This document shows, one piece after another, positions 10,798 through 23,617 of a DNA stretch of 64,000 bases. The translations under genes and the position numbers were made by a program. The notes beneath the pieces were generated by a model. It searched no databases and was not told where the DNA came from. It saw only the letters and a list, made by a program, of their open reading frames with translations. The DNA is from Phellopilus nigrolimitatus. Taxonomy: Eukaryota; Basidiomycota; Agaricomycetes; Hymenochaetales; Hymenochaetaceae. The stretch is from contig JAJOHG010000004.1 of NCBI GenBank assembly GCA_021029095.1, positions 1,178,001-1,242,000 on the forward strand, read 5' to 3'. The number at the start of each line of letters is the position of its first letter. Position 1 is the first letter of the stretch.

Positions 10798-12850
10798 ATG
10801 AACTTCTACTTTGATGCCGCAAAAGCCCTCGACAAACTCGATGCAAAGCAAGGTTCGATAAAGGGCATCATTGGTACCTTGCCCGAGAAAGACAGGAAGC
10901 GGACGGCTGCGCTCGTCATCGAGACTCTCAAGTGTACGAATTTTGTGTTTTTGTTCTGTCTTTTAACATTATCGTGCTTCAACTGTGCTTGTGCTCAGAC
11001 AGATAAGTCCGTTCTAAGCGATGTCATCCGTACTGCCGACCTCCTCAAGCACGAGCGCCCGAAGATCTCATCTCAGAATCTGGCTTTGCTACTTGTGCAC
11101 GATCTGCTTTTCTCGAAGGGGATTCAGGCGGGCGACGGACCCATCAAGCAGGCAATTCTGCGCCATAAGACGCGACTCCATGCCGAGCTTACGAAAATCA
11201 AGATCAAGCGTGGAGCAAAGACGTTGGCAGAGCTTGCGCAGGGCGGAGATGCGCGAGCTGGTGAGTCTTTCCGGGGTGTCAAAGGGTGCGGTTGTTAATA
11301 GTTAGCTAACTAGCCCGCGGATTACGTAGACTTGATCCCTCGCTATGTACGCGTGAATACGTTGCTCTGGACCATGGAGGAAGCCATTCAGCACTTTTTT
11401 TCCAAGGGATTTGAAGAGGACGGTGATCCGTTAGTCTCGAAGTACGCATAATCATGCTTAAATTATCGAATCTTCTGATTATTGAAAAACATTATTAGAA
11501 AATCAATTCGGCGCGACGAGCACGTCCCTAACCTTCTTCTCTTCCATCCATCCTCATCTTTCCATGACGACGTGCTGCTTGCTTCTGGCAAGATCATCCT
11601 TCAGGATAAGGCTTCATGCTTCCCTCCTGTCGTCCTTGCGCCCCCCGCGCGCGCGGACACTCATGTCATTGATGCGACCGCTGCGCCGGGAAACAAGACC
11701 ACTCTTCTCAGCGCGCTGATGCGGGGCCTTGGGAGGCTATATGCGTTCGAGCGCGATGAAAAACGTTTTGGGATTCTGCGGAAGATGCTGGCGAAAGCGC
11801 GGTGCGGCAACGTGGAGCCGACGAATGCGGATTTCTTGTCGGTCAACCCTATGGATGAGAAGTACGCGCGTGTATCGCATATGTGCGTAATCGTAAAAAA
11901 TGCGTTTAAAAAAACTCATAATTCGACAATCATAATACAGCCTTTTGGACCCTTCGTGCAGTGGTTCTGGAATTGTCAACAGGCTAGATCATCTTTTAGA
12001 AACGGGTGATTTGCCATTCCGTTTTTTTCTAATGAGTGCTAGGTGCTAATTTGATACTTTCTGTCTTCCCTAGAAAACGAAAGTGATGGTGATGACCAAG
12101 AAGTACGTCTACAGAGGCTGGCAATTTTTCAGCTCATGATGATCAAACATGCCATGAAATGTGCGTAACATTGCTTGTCTCTTCGCACCTACGCTCATCA
12201 CTCGCCCTTGTTCTCGTTCTTTATTCTCGGATCTGCAGTCCCTTTTGCCGAAAAGATCGTCTACTCAACTTGCAGCGTACACGCTGCTGAGAACGAAAAA
12301 GTCATTTGTCAAGCGCTCGCCTCGGACGAAGCGCAGGGTCGCTTTGTTCTCGCTGCGAAGAAGGATGTGCTGCCGGCGTGGAAGCGCCGAGGCCTGCAAG
12401 AGGAGATGAGCGAATCGAGTGGAGGTACGAGCTCTTCGGAAATTTGTCCGGCTTTAAAAATGACTTACAATTTTCATGGACACAGATGCTGAATCACTCA
12501 TCCGCTGTGTGCCCGGTGATGACCATACGAACGGCTTCTTCGTCTCGTGCTTCATCCGCATCAATCCCGCGTCGAGTGGCATCGTAGAACGAGATCGGAA
12601 ATCGGAGAAGAGAGGCGGGATTAAGAAGGCGGAAGAAGAAAATGAAGTTCAGGTACTTCCCATATTACGCAGAAAACGCCCAGGAGCAGTGGCGACTGAC
12701 GAAGGCGACGATGAAGATAAGGGCGAGACCGATGGGAATGCAGAAGGTAATGCATGCGCTGAAGGTGGCGTAGACGCTGCAATGAGCGCCCATAAAGAAT
12801 CCGAAAAAAGGACAAACCGCAAAAAAAGAAAGAGAATAAAGAAGACGTAG
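10798..12850 (+). CDS. RCM1: 25S rRNA (cytosine-C5) methyltransferase Rcm1 / NSUN5 homologue
   Basis: SAM-dependent RNA m5C methyltransferase of the NSUN5/Rcm1 group, which methylates one cytosine in large-subunit rRNA in the nucleolus. Eight exons: 10798-10933, 11003-11260, 11330-11441, 11499-11882, 11941-12005, 12074-12160, 12239-12424 and 12486-12850, about 530 residues. Seen: NSUN5-type N-terminus (LDAKQGSIKGIIGTLPEKD), substrate-facing RYVRVNT, SAM motif I VIDATAAPGNKTT (about 225-237), motif IV DPSCSGSG with one catalytic Cys (about 303) and motif VI YSTCSVHAAENE with the other (about 359). The C-terminus is a long charged Lys/Glu-rich tail with KKRKRIKK, a likely nucleolar signal. The start is the first ATG in frame with the conserved N-terminus. 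All phases agree. Annotation is confident. Confidence 0.93.
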
Positions 12851-15800
12851 CAACAATGTGCGTTTCAGATATCGATGCAAGCATTTTTGAGACTGCTTAT
12901 AGTTTTTCCTTTGCAATGAGCGACCAATATGCTGAAGATGCGAATCGAATACCGTTTATCACAGTGCGCTCGTTACCGGAGATCAGATTATTGGGCACAA
13001 ATCATCTCAAATGCGTCCCAGATTTGGCAAAGTCATAATGATTTAATGGCCTCATCGTCCTCTGGGTCAGATACCAAGTCGATCCTACGTTCGGACGAAC
13101 TTCTTCAAAGTGTGGTTGTTTTTCTGAAATTCTTTATTGGTGACCCCTTCAACGCAAGACAGTTGGAACTTATTCTTAAAAAAGCTTGCTACATGAATGG
13201 TTTCCAAATGCTTGAAGCCATTTAACTTTCCACTCTCGTTCAAGGCTGATAACACGCTGTCAACGAACTGCTACTCAACTCTGGAACAATCCTTCAGTCT
13301 GAAACCGTGAAGAGACGCCTCGTCTTCATTGTCAGTGGAAGGAGGGCGTCCAGTGAAAAGGAGATGGGCCGAATATGCCTTTTTAATATCGCAGCTACTA
13401 TCGGCGCAACTACGGAAGGCTGTGATCTGCGAGCATTCAAAGCCACGTCTTCGAAAGACGGACATTGAAGATCATCGCGGAAGAGCCGGAAAAGAGCCAC
13501 TTCAACGACTTCATCAGATAATTTTGTCGCAATGGACAAGTCTGCCTTGGGTACCGCCTAGACGCGGGAGAATACCCAAGATATCAGATATCAGTACCTT
13601 ACCAAAGGAAAAGGATTGCAAAGACTGGAAGCAGACCTGCCAGCTCAGGAAACGTGGAAGTGAGAAAGACCGCAGTCGTGCGACACGTCGCAACTTCCTC
13701 ACTTACGTAGCCATTTGTGAGCAAGCCTCTACGATTGCTTTAATTTTTTCGCCCTCGATTGTTCTGTCGGGCTTTCGCGTTTCATGATGGCTGTCCTCGC
13801 TTTCTTGACAAGTAAATGTCTGGTACTGTGACAGGCGTTCTCGGGGTCGATAAATACTTGGAAATTGCTCTTGGACACTCGTCTAGCCCACGCCCTTTCG
13901 CTTCTCTTCGAAGCTTCACCTACACTGTCGAACATTCTCGTCTTAAAATATAGCCAGCGTCTTAGGAGTGCCAGTATCTGCGAGCAACCACTGATGACAC
14001 GAATTCCGTCTGATCGTAAATAATCTCGATTATGGATTACAAACACGGGGATATACCGGGCTCCGTGTCTTCCTGCAAGACCTTACACCCCCTTCTCTTC
14101 AATATTTGGTCTCTTGCGAAATGCGAAATGCTTACAAACCTCTTTTCAATTTAGTTTGACTCGTACGGATCACGGATCTGATGAACCGTGTCTCCAGTTT
14201 GCCAGGTTTCTGGTGCAGAGAAGCCGACATCGACTTTACAGGAAACAAATCAGAATCCGTAACGGTATTAGAAGTCTTTGGTGAGCCACCGAACCTCCGT
14301 GATTTGGTAGCAGGTATCGAATCACACTTCTTTGAAGATGACGTGACTGCAAGGGCAATTTGAAAACACCGGAAGCTAAGACCCCCGAGTGCTTTCTTTC
14401 GTCTTTTTATTCCCTGGATGATGCTTAATGAAACTGTAATGTCCGCTCAACCTTATATATTTCCAGAACTTCGATATCTGACAATAGATTCGTCAAAGTC
14501 AATCGATATTCATAGATTTAGAAGCAAAGCAAATTCTATGCCAGCTCTTCCGGGGTAACACTCAATGGCCTCTCTTTACGATCGTCCATCGTTATCGTTA
14601 CCACAGTAACCTCCGCATGAAGCGCCCACTCTTCGGGCACCGAAGCGATTTTGCTTCTTAGTGAAGTTACATAGTACATACCATTCGGCTGAAAATAAAA
14701 GAAATTGTTCTCGCTTTGGCCAGAATTCGGTTCAGTAATTCACAAAAAGCTTGAAAGGTACTTCAGATTTGACCGGTTCAGTCAGACAGGCTGCGCGTCG
14801 AACATAATTTTGTATCGCGGAGGTACGATTTACGCAAAGGGATGGGCTTGTCTTCTATTTTTTTTCTCTGTCATTTTAGCTCGAACGACATACAATGTTG
14901 GGCCAAGGTAGACTTCTATCTATAGTCGCTGATGGAGACTGACCTAGGGTGTACCTTCTCCCATCGCAATCTTGGATAGTGTACTAATCGTCCTGGAATC
15001 TAGCCTCGTGCCCTTTTACTTTACAATCCATAAGCTCACGTTGAATTGATACTAAAGCCTTATTAGTTAGAGCGCTTGAAACAGAAGGGGACTATCATTA
15101 GTACTTTCCCAAACAAGCGAGCCTCAAACTTAGCAATTTATATCAGACCTTAGCGTGTTTTGTTATCCAGGAATACTCAGAGCTTATGGAAAGATGCAGC
15201 ATATATATATATAAGTTCCACTTTTGATCCTAGCCATCGCATCGCAGATTTCCCTAGCGGGGAGCAGCATACATCGGCAAAACGTAATTTTACTTATGAA
15301 GTCTTATTTGACTTGTACAAGGTACTACAAGATGGTAATACCGCGAAATTACACAAGAATCTCTAATACATACGGCTACGTTGAAAACAGGTTTGATAAT
15401 GTAACAGACAGCAGCTTAATTACAATTTACATATCAGAGTTGTGCCAAACTGTCAGCGACTTGGTCCCAGCAACGAGATTACACGCGTCAACAACAAACA
15501 AATAAGCATACCGCGGCGGTCACGTGCATCTGTATTAAGCGTGAGACCGCAGTTTCGCTCAGTTTCCTGAGTCCTCGTCGCTTGCCTGCTTCGTCAAAGT
15601 CTATGGAGTCTGGATCTACAGGACAATGTCGACTCCGCAACTCTGTAATCGGTCTGGAACTTCCTACGATCCCCAGGTTTACATGTAAGGCTGACTGACG
15701 GCGGCCGAAAAGGCCAATCGAAAAGATAGAACGCGGACTCGGCCGCGGACATTTCTGGAACGTTCAAGGGTGGAATACAACTGCGATCTCTATGTCATAA

Positions 15801-17282
15801 AAGCTCGGCTTGACTCGGACGTACCAGCTACACGCGTTTGACCGCGGGCATTCTGTTAATTTAGACGCGTATGTCGACTTGCTACACGGCCGAACGTTAA
15901 CCTACTGAGGCTTATCAGTAAGCACTACATTGTACATTGTATCTTTGGACTGCAAATTTATCTAGCGCAGCATCACGCGGACAGCTCTTTGCCTTCACAC
16001 CTTGCTTCTTGAACTTTTACGTGTACCATCTTCGCCGTCAAAGCGTTTACCGCATTGTATGTAACGCTTCTTACTTGCGGGGGATTCTCTTTGTGTAATC
16101 TCGTTATCTGGGGTTGTTCGAACATGGTTCCCCTTGCGAAATCATTGGCGGACACGAACTCAGGCCCTGTCTAAACTCTGTTGTAAGCATTATTCGTACA
16201 ATACAACCCATTATTAGATTACATTTTAACCTTGCATTCAGAATATGCCATGAGGTTAAGGTTTCATAACAATGACACCGCAGCACTGCAAAATCCGCCA
16301 GCGCCTACGTCCACCGACCGAATAATTGAAAAGCAGCGATTGGACTTCCACTCTAGCAAATTATATAGCCTTTGAGCTGTGAATCTTTTCATGAATGGTA
16401 TATACAACTCATGGGCTGCAACTAACTTCATCATGTGTACGAATGTTGGCTCAAAATACACTGCAATCCACCGGAAGATGATCAAGCGACGGAAGAAAAG
16501 TCGCTTGCACTATGTCGGAATCCCGTCCGGTGTATACCATTTGACAATCCAAGCGCATAAACAGTGATTGTTTGACTGCTCGGCACTCAAGGTCAATTGC
16601 GTCAATGGTAGCATGTTAAGCATTATACTTGTTCACGACAGAAGTTCCAATAGCTTCAACATTCTGGCTTGCACACGAGAGCTGACGGAGTGAGACTATC
16701 GCAAGCTTAAGCGAGACGCTTCGGTTTGTGACCTCGCTAACCTTTGTCAAGCTCTGTGCGCCAAAATAGTTGCAATCTTTAAAGCCCAACAAATGCTAAA
16801 CTGTTGTAACACTCAACTGCTTGCGATAGAGTTAAAAACCGAGCAGAAGAAAAAGTGAGCATCAATCATTGTTTATCGAAACCTGCCCGGGTAAGATACA
16901 CGACGAGACACGATAAGAGAATAGCAAAAGGGCAGGGCCTTAAAAGAGAATAAGTGCTGCTAGGAAAAACGACATGATGTCAGCGACAAGCGTTCCGCTC
17001 AACGTGTCCTGGAATTAGGAAACCTTTCTGCCAATGAAGTAAAAAAGAAAAGGTAAACACGATGCAAACGCCGGAGCCTATACCGTAAGCGCAATGCGTG
17101 GAAACAATGAATACAGACGCGCGTAAGTTCGTCCTTGCGGAGTAGCGTGCATCGAATTCGAACGAAGGAGTCGTGGAGAAAACCGTCGGATTAAATAGAA
17201 TACATGGCTCGAGGTGTTGACAGTTTCGAAAGAAGGGTGTCGCAAATACCGTAAAGTCGTCAGCTGAAATGCGGCAAGCAAG
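12851..17282. other. 4.4-kb stretch without a supported gene
   Basis: Open frames here reach about 152 codons at most (13329-13787 +) and show no recognisable domain, signal peptide or splice logic. An (AT)n run lies near 15200. No terminal repeats were found. It may contain the 3' UTRs of the flanking genes, lineage-specific unrecognised genes, or relics. Confidence 0.5.
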
Positions 17283-19166
17283 TTACTGTTGGGGGACTGG
17301 AGCTTGAGCTTGATTGTACTGCTGCTGATAATATTGAGCATACGCCGCAGAGTAGTCCTGGCCCTGGCCGGCATAATTCTGCGGATAGGTACCACCCTGG
17401 TAATACGGTTGCTGACCGCCTCCATATCCTCCTCCATAACCAGCAGTAGGAGCGCCTCCGCCAAACTGCTGAGGTGGGCGGTAGCCGCCGTTCTGCTGGT
17501 TTTGGTTAGTGTTCGAGGACGACGTCCACATCTCCGGACGACGCCAGGGAGGAACATCAGATCCGCCCGCGGTGACAGAGAGGCCTGTCCCACCTCCTCC
17601 CCACGACTTCCCAGGTCCTGAACTTCCACCACTTTCTCCAAGTTCCGCCATGAGACTGGCATACTCCGAGTCGAAGTTGCCCTTGGTTGTGGCCTGCGGA
17701 GCACCGGGAGAAGCGTTAGGGTCAGATTTTACCGTGCAGTCACGAGCCATGTGCCCAGCACTACCACAAATTCGACATATGATGCCAGCTGTGAAGTTCT
17801 TTTGCTCTGGGCAGTCATATTTCCGATGACCGACACCACCGCAATTTTGGCAAATCTGGTTCTCGTCGTCACGAAGAGTTCCGTTCAGCGCAGCTAGTTC
17901 ACGGAGCTGGTTCCGTTTGTGATCATTTTGACCCTCGGGTGTAGAAGCGGCCTTCATAACCAACAGTCAGTAAAACATATACAAAAGTGTTATGAACACT
18001 CACCGTCTCAATGACCCTGTTGATAAGCCTGACACAACTCGCGACCTTTTCCTCCGATTCAGCCATCACAAGACAATGCAAGTCTTCCTCGGCGTCATCT
18101 GCAAACTGATCAGGTTTCCCTTTCCCTTCCTTGATGCTTCCCTTGCCGCGGATGCTAATCTTAGCACCACTATCACGCTCCATCTTCTTCAAACTGTTGC
18201 CTCGGGGCCCTACGAGCAAACCGAAAAAATTAATCTCGGGGAACTCCTTCACGGGAATGTAGACCTTCTCCGAAGGACGTTGTGAGCGCTTTTGCTGATG
18301 GTATTCAACTGGCGGTCGGAAGTTGGGATCAGTTTTCAGAGCCCGGTCAACAAGCCTAATGCGTTCGTCTTCAAGTTTTTTGCGATAACGGACTTCACGG
18401 GTGTTAGTACGCCGACCTTGAGCATCGTACGTGGGAGGAGGGGAGGGGGACCTGTAGAATGTACTTAGGCAGATTGCAGAGAAATGGGGCCAAATAAGCT
18501 CACCTTTCCCTTTCAGGTGGAATGAAGTCGTTCAGACGCAGTTTGCCATTAATCTCTTCAAGGCGAAGGTGGATAGCGTAATTGTCCAGTTGAGCTTGAG
18601 AAACGCCGTTGGCCGAGATCGCTGTTGGAAGACCCGGCAGCTCTGTTTTCGCTTCTCCCCAACGGCTGCGACGCTTTCGCGGGGCATTTGGATCAGCTGG
18701 TAAACAAGTAGTTACAAGAAATAAGAATAGCGGGTTAGTATCCTAGTCAGTGAACTGGAATTGGGCGAGCCAAGCAGGCAAAAAATTAGGGGTCAAATTT
18801 AACCAGTACAGATGGAGATAGCTTTAGATGTCTAACACCAGAGCTGAACTAGTCCCGTGAATCAATACCTTGAACGTACCTAGGGCACTGATGACTGGTG
18901 ACTCCTCGCGAGACCGCTCCTCTGAATCATCCCGCTGAGGCTGTGGGCGGGGGTACGCGGACGGAGAGGGTTGCGCAAGTTGTGGAGGTGCAGTGGCTCC
19001 AACAGGTGCAGGACCAAATCGCCTGCGGTTTCCAAGTGGAACTACATAGTATCATCAGCACACGAATTCATGCAATCCGTTCAAAGATTCTTGCGGCAAC
19101 TGTGTAAAGGCAGTAGGACTAACCTTCGTTCGTCCCAGTTATTTGTCGAGTCGCCGGCCTCCACAT
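17283..19166 (-). CDS. MSL5: branchpoint-bridging protein BBP / SF1 (Msl5)
   Basis: Early spliceosome factor that binds the intron branchpoint in the nucleus. Five exons: 19166-19124, 19041-18880, 18696-18504, 18451-18004 and 17951-17283, about 504 residues. Order: N-terminal [20 protein letters not shown], a basic [11 protein letters not shown] stretch (U2AF-ligand-type motif), helix-hairpin region ([13 protein letters not shown]), KH/QUA2 RNA-binding domain ([30 protein letters not shown]), two CCHC zinc knuckles (Cys316-Cys319-His324-Cys329 and Cys341-Cys344-His349-Cys354), then a low-complexity Gly/Gln/Tyr/Pro tail that usually binds other splicing factors. Two knuckles as in yeast BBP. 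Phases consistent throughout. Confidence 0.95.
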
Positions 19167-22100
19167 TTTTTGTTCAAGTTCAGAGAAGCCCCGATTTTAC
19201 GTCGACGACGGAGAACGAGTAGAGTGGTTGCAAGAAAAAGGGAGAAAATAAGTGGCTAGAGTCCGCACTGTGAGTGGCAGATGGGAGTAGCGTCGACGAA
19301 GCAAACCCTTCTTGGACACGTGCCGGGCGGCAGAATTTCAAGCTCCGACCAAATTTGTAATGTGGCCTTCCGTTCTGACTAGATATGAAGTGAAGTCAAC
19401 TATGTATGTCAGCTCTCTTCTCCGTCAAAATCTATGCTTCAAGCTGATCAAATACACAACGAACTCTGTTAGATTCTTGCGTGAACTTGCACAAGACCAC
19501 CTCTGGTGTCTTATATGTCGCTTTCTTCTCGATGTCTCTTGACTCTCTGTAGAACTCGAAGTCCATGCCTTCCGCGACCCTCTGAGCACTCAACGAAAAT
19601 CTAACACTGCAAATCGGGCTAACTCTGAGATCCGACTTGATCATATTGGACCATGCGAGTAAAGGAAATTTGTGATTTTATCCTCCAATCGTCCGGGTGG
19701 TCCGGAAACTGTCCCATGCACGTCAGCACGGAAGGAGCCACAATTTGCTCAAAGACGGAATCCGCGACTCGTCAGCTGAGTACCTGTTTTATCGTCAGCT
19801 ACGCTACCACTCCTATCAATACGTTCTTTTACGGATGACAATCAAGTTTGAGGTAAGTGCTTGTACCGATAGTGCGTGATAATTTAGTGAGTTTCCTGAA
19901 GCATCTCCTTGATCGATTCGCGATACAAACATGCTCATTTTCTACTTTTTGCTGAGAGCTTGACCCATCAGCTAAATGCCAGCCCCTCAATCTGAATGAA
20001 ACCCACTTGTGGGATTGGCGGCTACTGACGGGCGTTTATCGCGTACATATGGAATTGAAGCTGTCACTGGAATACTTGCATCGGTAGCGGTGTGGCCTAA
20101 AGACAAGTCATCTGCAGTAAACATAACGTTTTTCTATCTCGATTCTCATTTTAATCGGACTGTCGGATTAAATGGTGACCTATAAGATGTTCAGTTGTTA
20201 AGATGTCACTGGGCGCACGCCGTAATAAGAGACTATCTGCCGGATGTTAGGTGAATATCCTTGAGCATTGTACACAAACGAAGGTCGGAACAATCCGTGA
20301 TATCGGAGATCTAGACTAGAGAGAAAGAATCGCTATTCATTACACGTACTCTGCAATTACTGAACACATGCGACACTGTCCACAGGAACGTCTTTCTACT
20401 TGCTACATTCAATCGGCAGTTTCATCTGAGCACACGGCCGACGAATAGCCGACTACCGCGGGGTATCATCGTTTTGCTTCCGGCGGCTTGCAGCAAAGTA
20501 CTAAGCTTTCCGACTGGCAGAAAACTGCGGAGGAGCGAGAATAAAGCCCCGCATACGCCCGACAAAGTGTGGCTCCAAGTTCACGCCGTTTCACTGGGAA
20601 AGTAATAAACAGATGATCGGTCAGAATCATAATCTGATGGACAGTCTAGGTCCCCATTTCCCCCGGTAATCTGTGCCATGTTCCCCCAAACGCAACGCTA
20701 TAAGAAGGAAATGACGATGATCATCGTCGTTGTGTCTTTTGTGGCTAGACCTCTCACGCGCACGCCAAAGTAATTGAAACATAAGTCCTTCTTGTATACA
20801 TATACCACTTAATAAGTATTCCTTAAGCCAATGATAATCTCTCGGGCGCTTGTGAATTTCCCACACATACGGCATGCGATGGAATCTATTTCTGTTGACA
20901 TGAGTTCAGAGCTCAGACACTTTCTCGTGTAGGAACTCCTTTCGACACATCGTCGTATTCGCCCCCTGTACGTTGGAGTGCTCTCTGTTCGTTCTACGTC
21001 TTCGCCTTCGGGACATCTCATTCTGCAGATTATCCAGACTGCTGCCTGCCCAATGCAGCAAGTCACTAACGACGTAGACTTTCGGGATCACTCAACGTCC
21101 GCGGTGGCAACTCTCTCCATTGCTTCCAGCCCGAATTACGCAACACTTCTCCGCGGACTAAGTACCCGGGCATGTTACGCCACGAGGCGCGCGGGCACCG
21201 TGCGCCTCCGGCGACAAGTCGAAGATTCACGGATGAGAATCGTTGGCGGATTAGTTCGCTTTCTAGGCACGTACACTGCATATGCGCAGATCAGGCAATC
21301 GTAGGCCAAAATCACAAGGTCGAAGAGCTCGCAATGGGGTTGCTGAAACCTGACGTGGATAGGCCAGAACTCCTCGCGTATGTCGGATGGACGCGGGGGG
21401 ATGTGCGAGCTCAGCCTATTGCTGAGCCCGGTTCGCCTCGGTTGCTGATGTTCTTTCCCGGAGAGATGCTACTTTTGTTTGCTTCCACGAACTCACGTTA
21501 TAATCTAGCCCAGCCGAGGAGCATGGACGAGATTGGACAACGAGGGCTTGGGACATGTCGACTCCAACTTTCTTTTTGTTGGGGGCCTTTCATACGGATC
21601 TTGTCTCGCGAGGGCAGATGGCGTGGTGCGGGACCATTTCAGGTCATATTCTTCGAGTCCATTATAACTTTGTGAATGGGCCTCGCGTTACTTCGTTCAT
21701 AGTAATTAAACAAGAGCGTATAAAGTGAGAATAAACGTCGGGAAATGATGAAGAATGCGTCGGGGACAACTCTAATAGAGCGATAACATTTGTGGTCCCG
21801 AGAGATCTAGATTCGAGTGGTTGTTCGGAAAGTAGCGTGACTCGGAGGACGCGGGTACCCTTGTATCGGGAATGATGACTGGCCGGAAGTCACCGTTACG
21901 GCTTCTTTCTAGTTTCTACGCCTCGGGCATGTCAAACGATGCGTACACGAGAGCCCCACTACCTGGCAGCTGTTCCCAGATGCTGCGCAAGGGAGACAAC
22001 GGATCTTCTTGGTATCATAAGTGTAAGTAAAAATTCGGGCGCGAAAAGCCCTCTTTTCTTCCGTTTTTTTTTTCTTCTTGCCTTTCCTTACCTTCAAATT

Positions 22101-22479
22101 ATCGGCGTCGTGGAACGAGAAGAAACGGGAAGGTAGATCCTCACGAACATGATGAACTCCGGATAATTTCAGCGACAATCTACGGCGATGTCTATTCCAA
22201 TCGCCAGAACTGTTGGATCTCGACTTCCGAATCTCGAATCGTTGGTTCCACGTTCTCGCGATTCTCGAAACCTCGGAAATGGCAGAGATCGGCGCCAAAT
22301 CAAGGACACCGTGGACGGCACCGCTTTACGAGAACCCAGGACTTAACTGGTAGATCACCTTTAGCTCATGCCCAGCTATATAAACAGCCATGTTCTTCCA
22401 CTCTCCGCTCCGATTCCCACCTCATCAAGTCTCCCCGCTTCCTTACCCCTGTTATTCGTCCTTACATCTATAGTCAAGC
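19167..22479. other. 3.3-kb stretch without a supported gene
   Basis: The longest frame (21172-21675 +, 167 codons) lacks any recognisable motif and overlaps other chance frames. The right-hand part contains the promoter and leader of the bZIP gene. No repeats were noticed. Confidence 0.5.
22377..22384 (+). promoter_or_regulatory. TATA box upstream of the bZIP gene
   Basis: TATATAAA, 96 nt before the bZIP start codon and followed by a pyrimidine-rich leader. Spacing suits a TATA box with a short 5' UTR. Confidence 0.55.
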
Positions 22480-23617
22480 ATGTCTTCAAAGAGAGGCAGG
22501 AAGCGCAACGATAACTTGCCCCCCAATAGGGCCCGTGATGTTCAGAGGGCCTTTCGTGCTAGAAGAGCAGCTCACCTTCAGGTACGCACACAATATATCT
22601 GAAATTTGTAATTCCCAGAGCTACTGATCGAACTACACTTAGGCATTAGAAGAGCGCGTCGCAGAGCTCGAGGACGAAAACGATGGCCTCCGAGCCGCGC
22701 TTAATCTTCCGCCAGCCCACCGCCCGCCACTTGGTCATGGGCCCACAGGCAAAGATAAAGTAAAGCCGTTCGATAGGGGTTCGACTGCGCAGACCGAATC
22801 CGTGGCGGACGAAGGGTCTGCTTCTCCCAGAACAAATACTTCCTCGCCGCATTCCATTAATCAGCAAATACCCTCCGTCTCGCACTCCGGTGATGGAGGA
22901 GAAACCCCTGGAGGGATATGGGACCAGGCCCTTTCCATGGCCCAACACGATGAATACGCGTCTGACAGGGATCTCCATCCCGCGGCATCCGCAAACGTCT
23001 CGTCGGCGACAGCCTCTTACACGCCTGAGCCTCACTACCGCTTCGATACTGCCCCTCCCTCTAGGTCCCGGTCGTCCCTTTCAGGTGCTCTATTTGCATC
23101 TCCGGGTGCCTCGGCATATCATAACTCTATCGACCGGCCATCGACCTCATCGTCGCAATTTTCGCGTGACGAGCAGTTTTATAACTCAGTAACATCTGGC
23201 TTGCCGGCTGGGCACAGCGCATCCAGCTCGCTCAGGGGCCTCTCCCAAGCTTCCCCGCCGATGCACCCGCATTCACATCAAATGGAGTCTTCCCTAAGTG
23301 GCGGAACGACGCACAGTTCGCTCGCCCCGCATGGATCTTATACGTCGTCGCCTTCCCCCGCATCCATGAGCCTCGGAACGACCCTAGGTCTTCGAAGGTC
23401 AATCCCAGATCTTCCTCAGCATTTTCCAAGTTCGTACGTTGACACATTTCCTTCCGCCTCATACTCGCAGAGAGCCCATCCTATCCTCCTTCACCAGCCG
23501 CCTGCCCACGCTCCCCTTTCGCCCATTAGACTGTCGCCCAGTCGGCCAGCCGCTCCCCACCTTGAGTATGGTGGGCCTGAACCCCCATCTGACCCATCAG
23601 TTCGTCGCACGACCTAA
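22480..23617 (+). CDS. atypical bZIP transcription factor
   Basis: Predicted nuclear DNA-binding protein of 358 residues. Two exons, 22480-22581 and 22643-23617, in phase 0. The N-terminus is basic (SSKRGRKRNDNLPPNRARD) and runs into QRAFRARRAAHLQ, then a leucine zipper with heptad Leu in ALEERVAELEDENDGLRAAL. Counting back from the first zipper Leu in the N-x7-R-x9-L bZIP spacing, the Arg of FRAR is in place but the invariant Asn position holds Ala (NRA). This resembles the Yap/Pap-like QRAFR class with an altered DNA-contact residue. The remaining roughly 280 residues are Ser/Pro/His-rich and disordered, with no Yap-type cysteine-rich domain. DNA target unknown. A TATA box lies 96 nt upstream. 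Confidence 0.85.

Noticed and set aside
10498..10800. Upstream ATG plus gtgagt donor as a first exon of RCM1
   Set aside because: Joining it to the 10781 acceptor gives an immediate stop in every workable phase; ATG 10798 fits the conserved N-terminus.
13329..13787. 152-codon open frame on the + strand
   Set aside because: No domain, no homolog that I recognise, and competing frames on both strands; likely chance.
21172..21675. 167-codon open frame on the + strand
   Set aside because: No recognisable motif, no signal peptide or splice pattern; overlaps another open frame.
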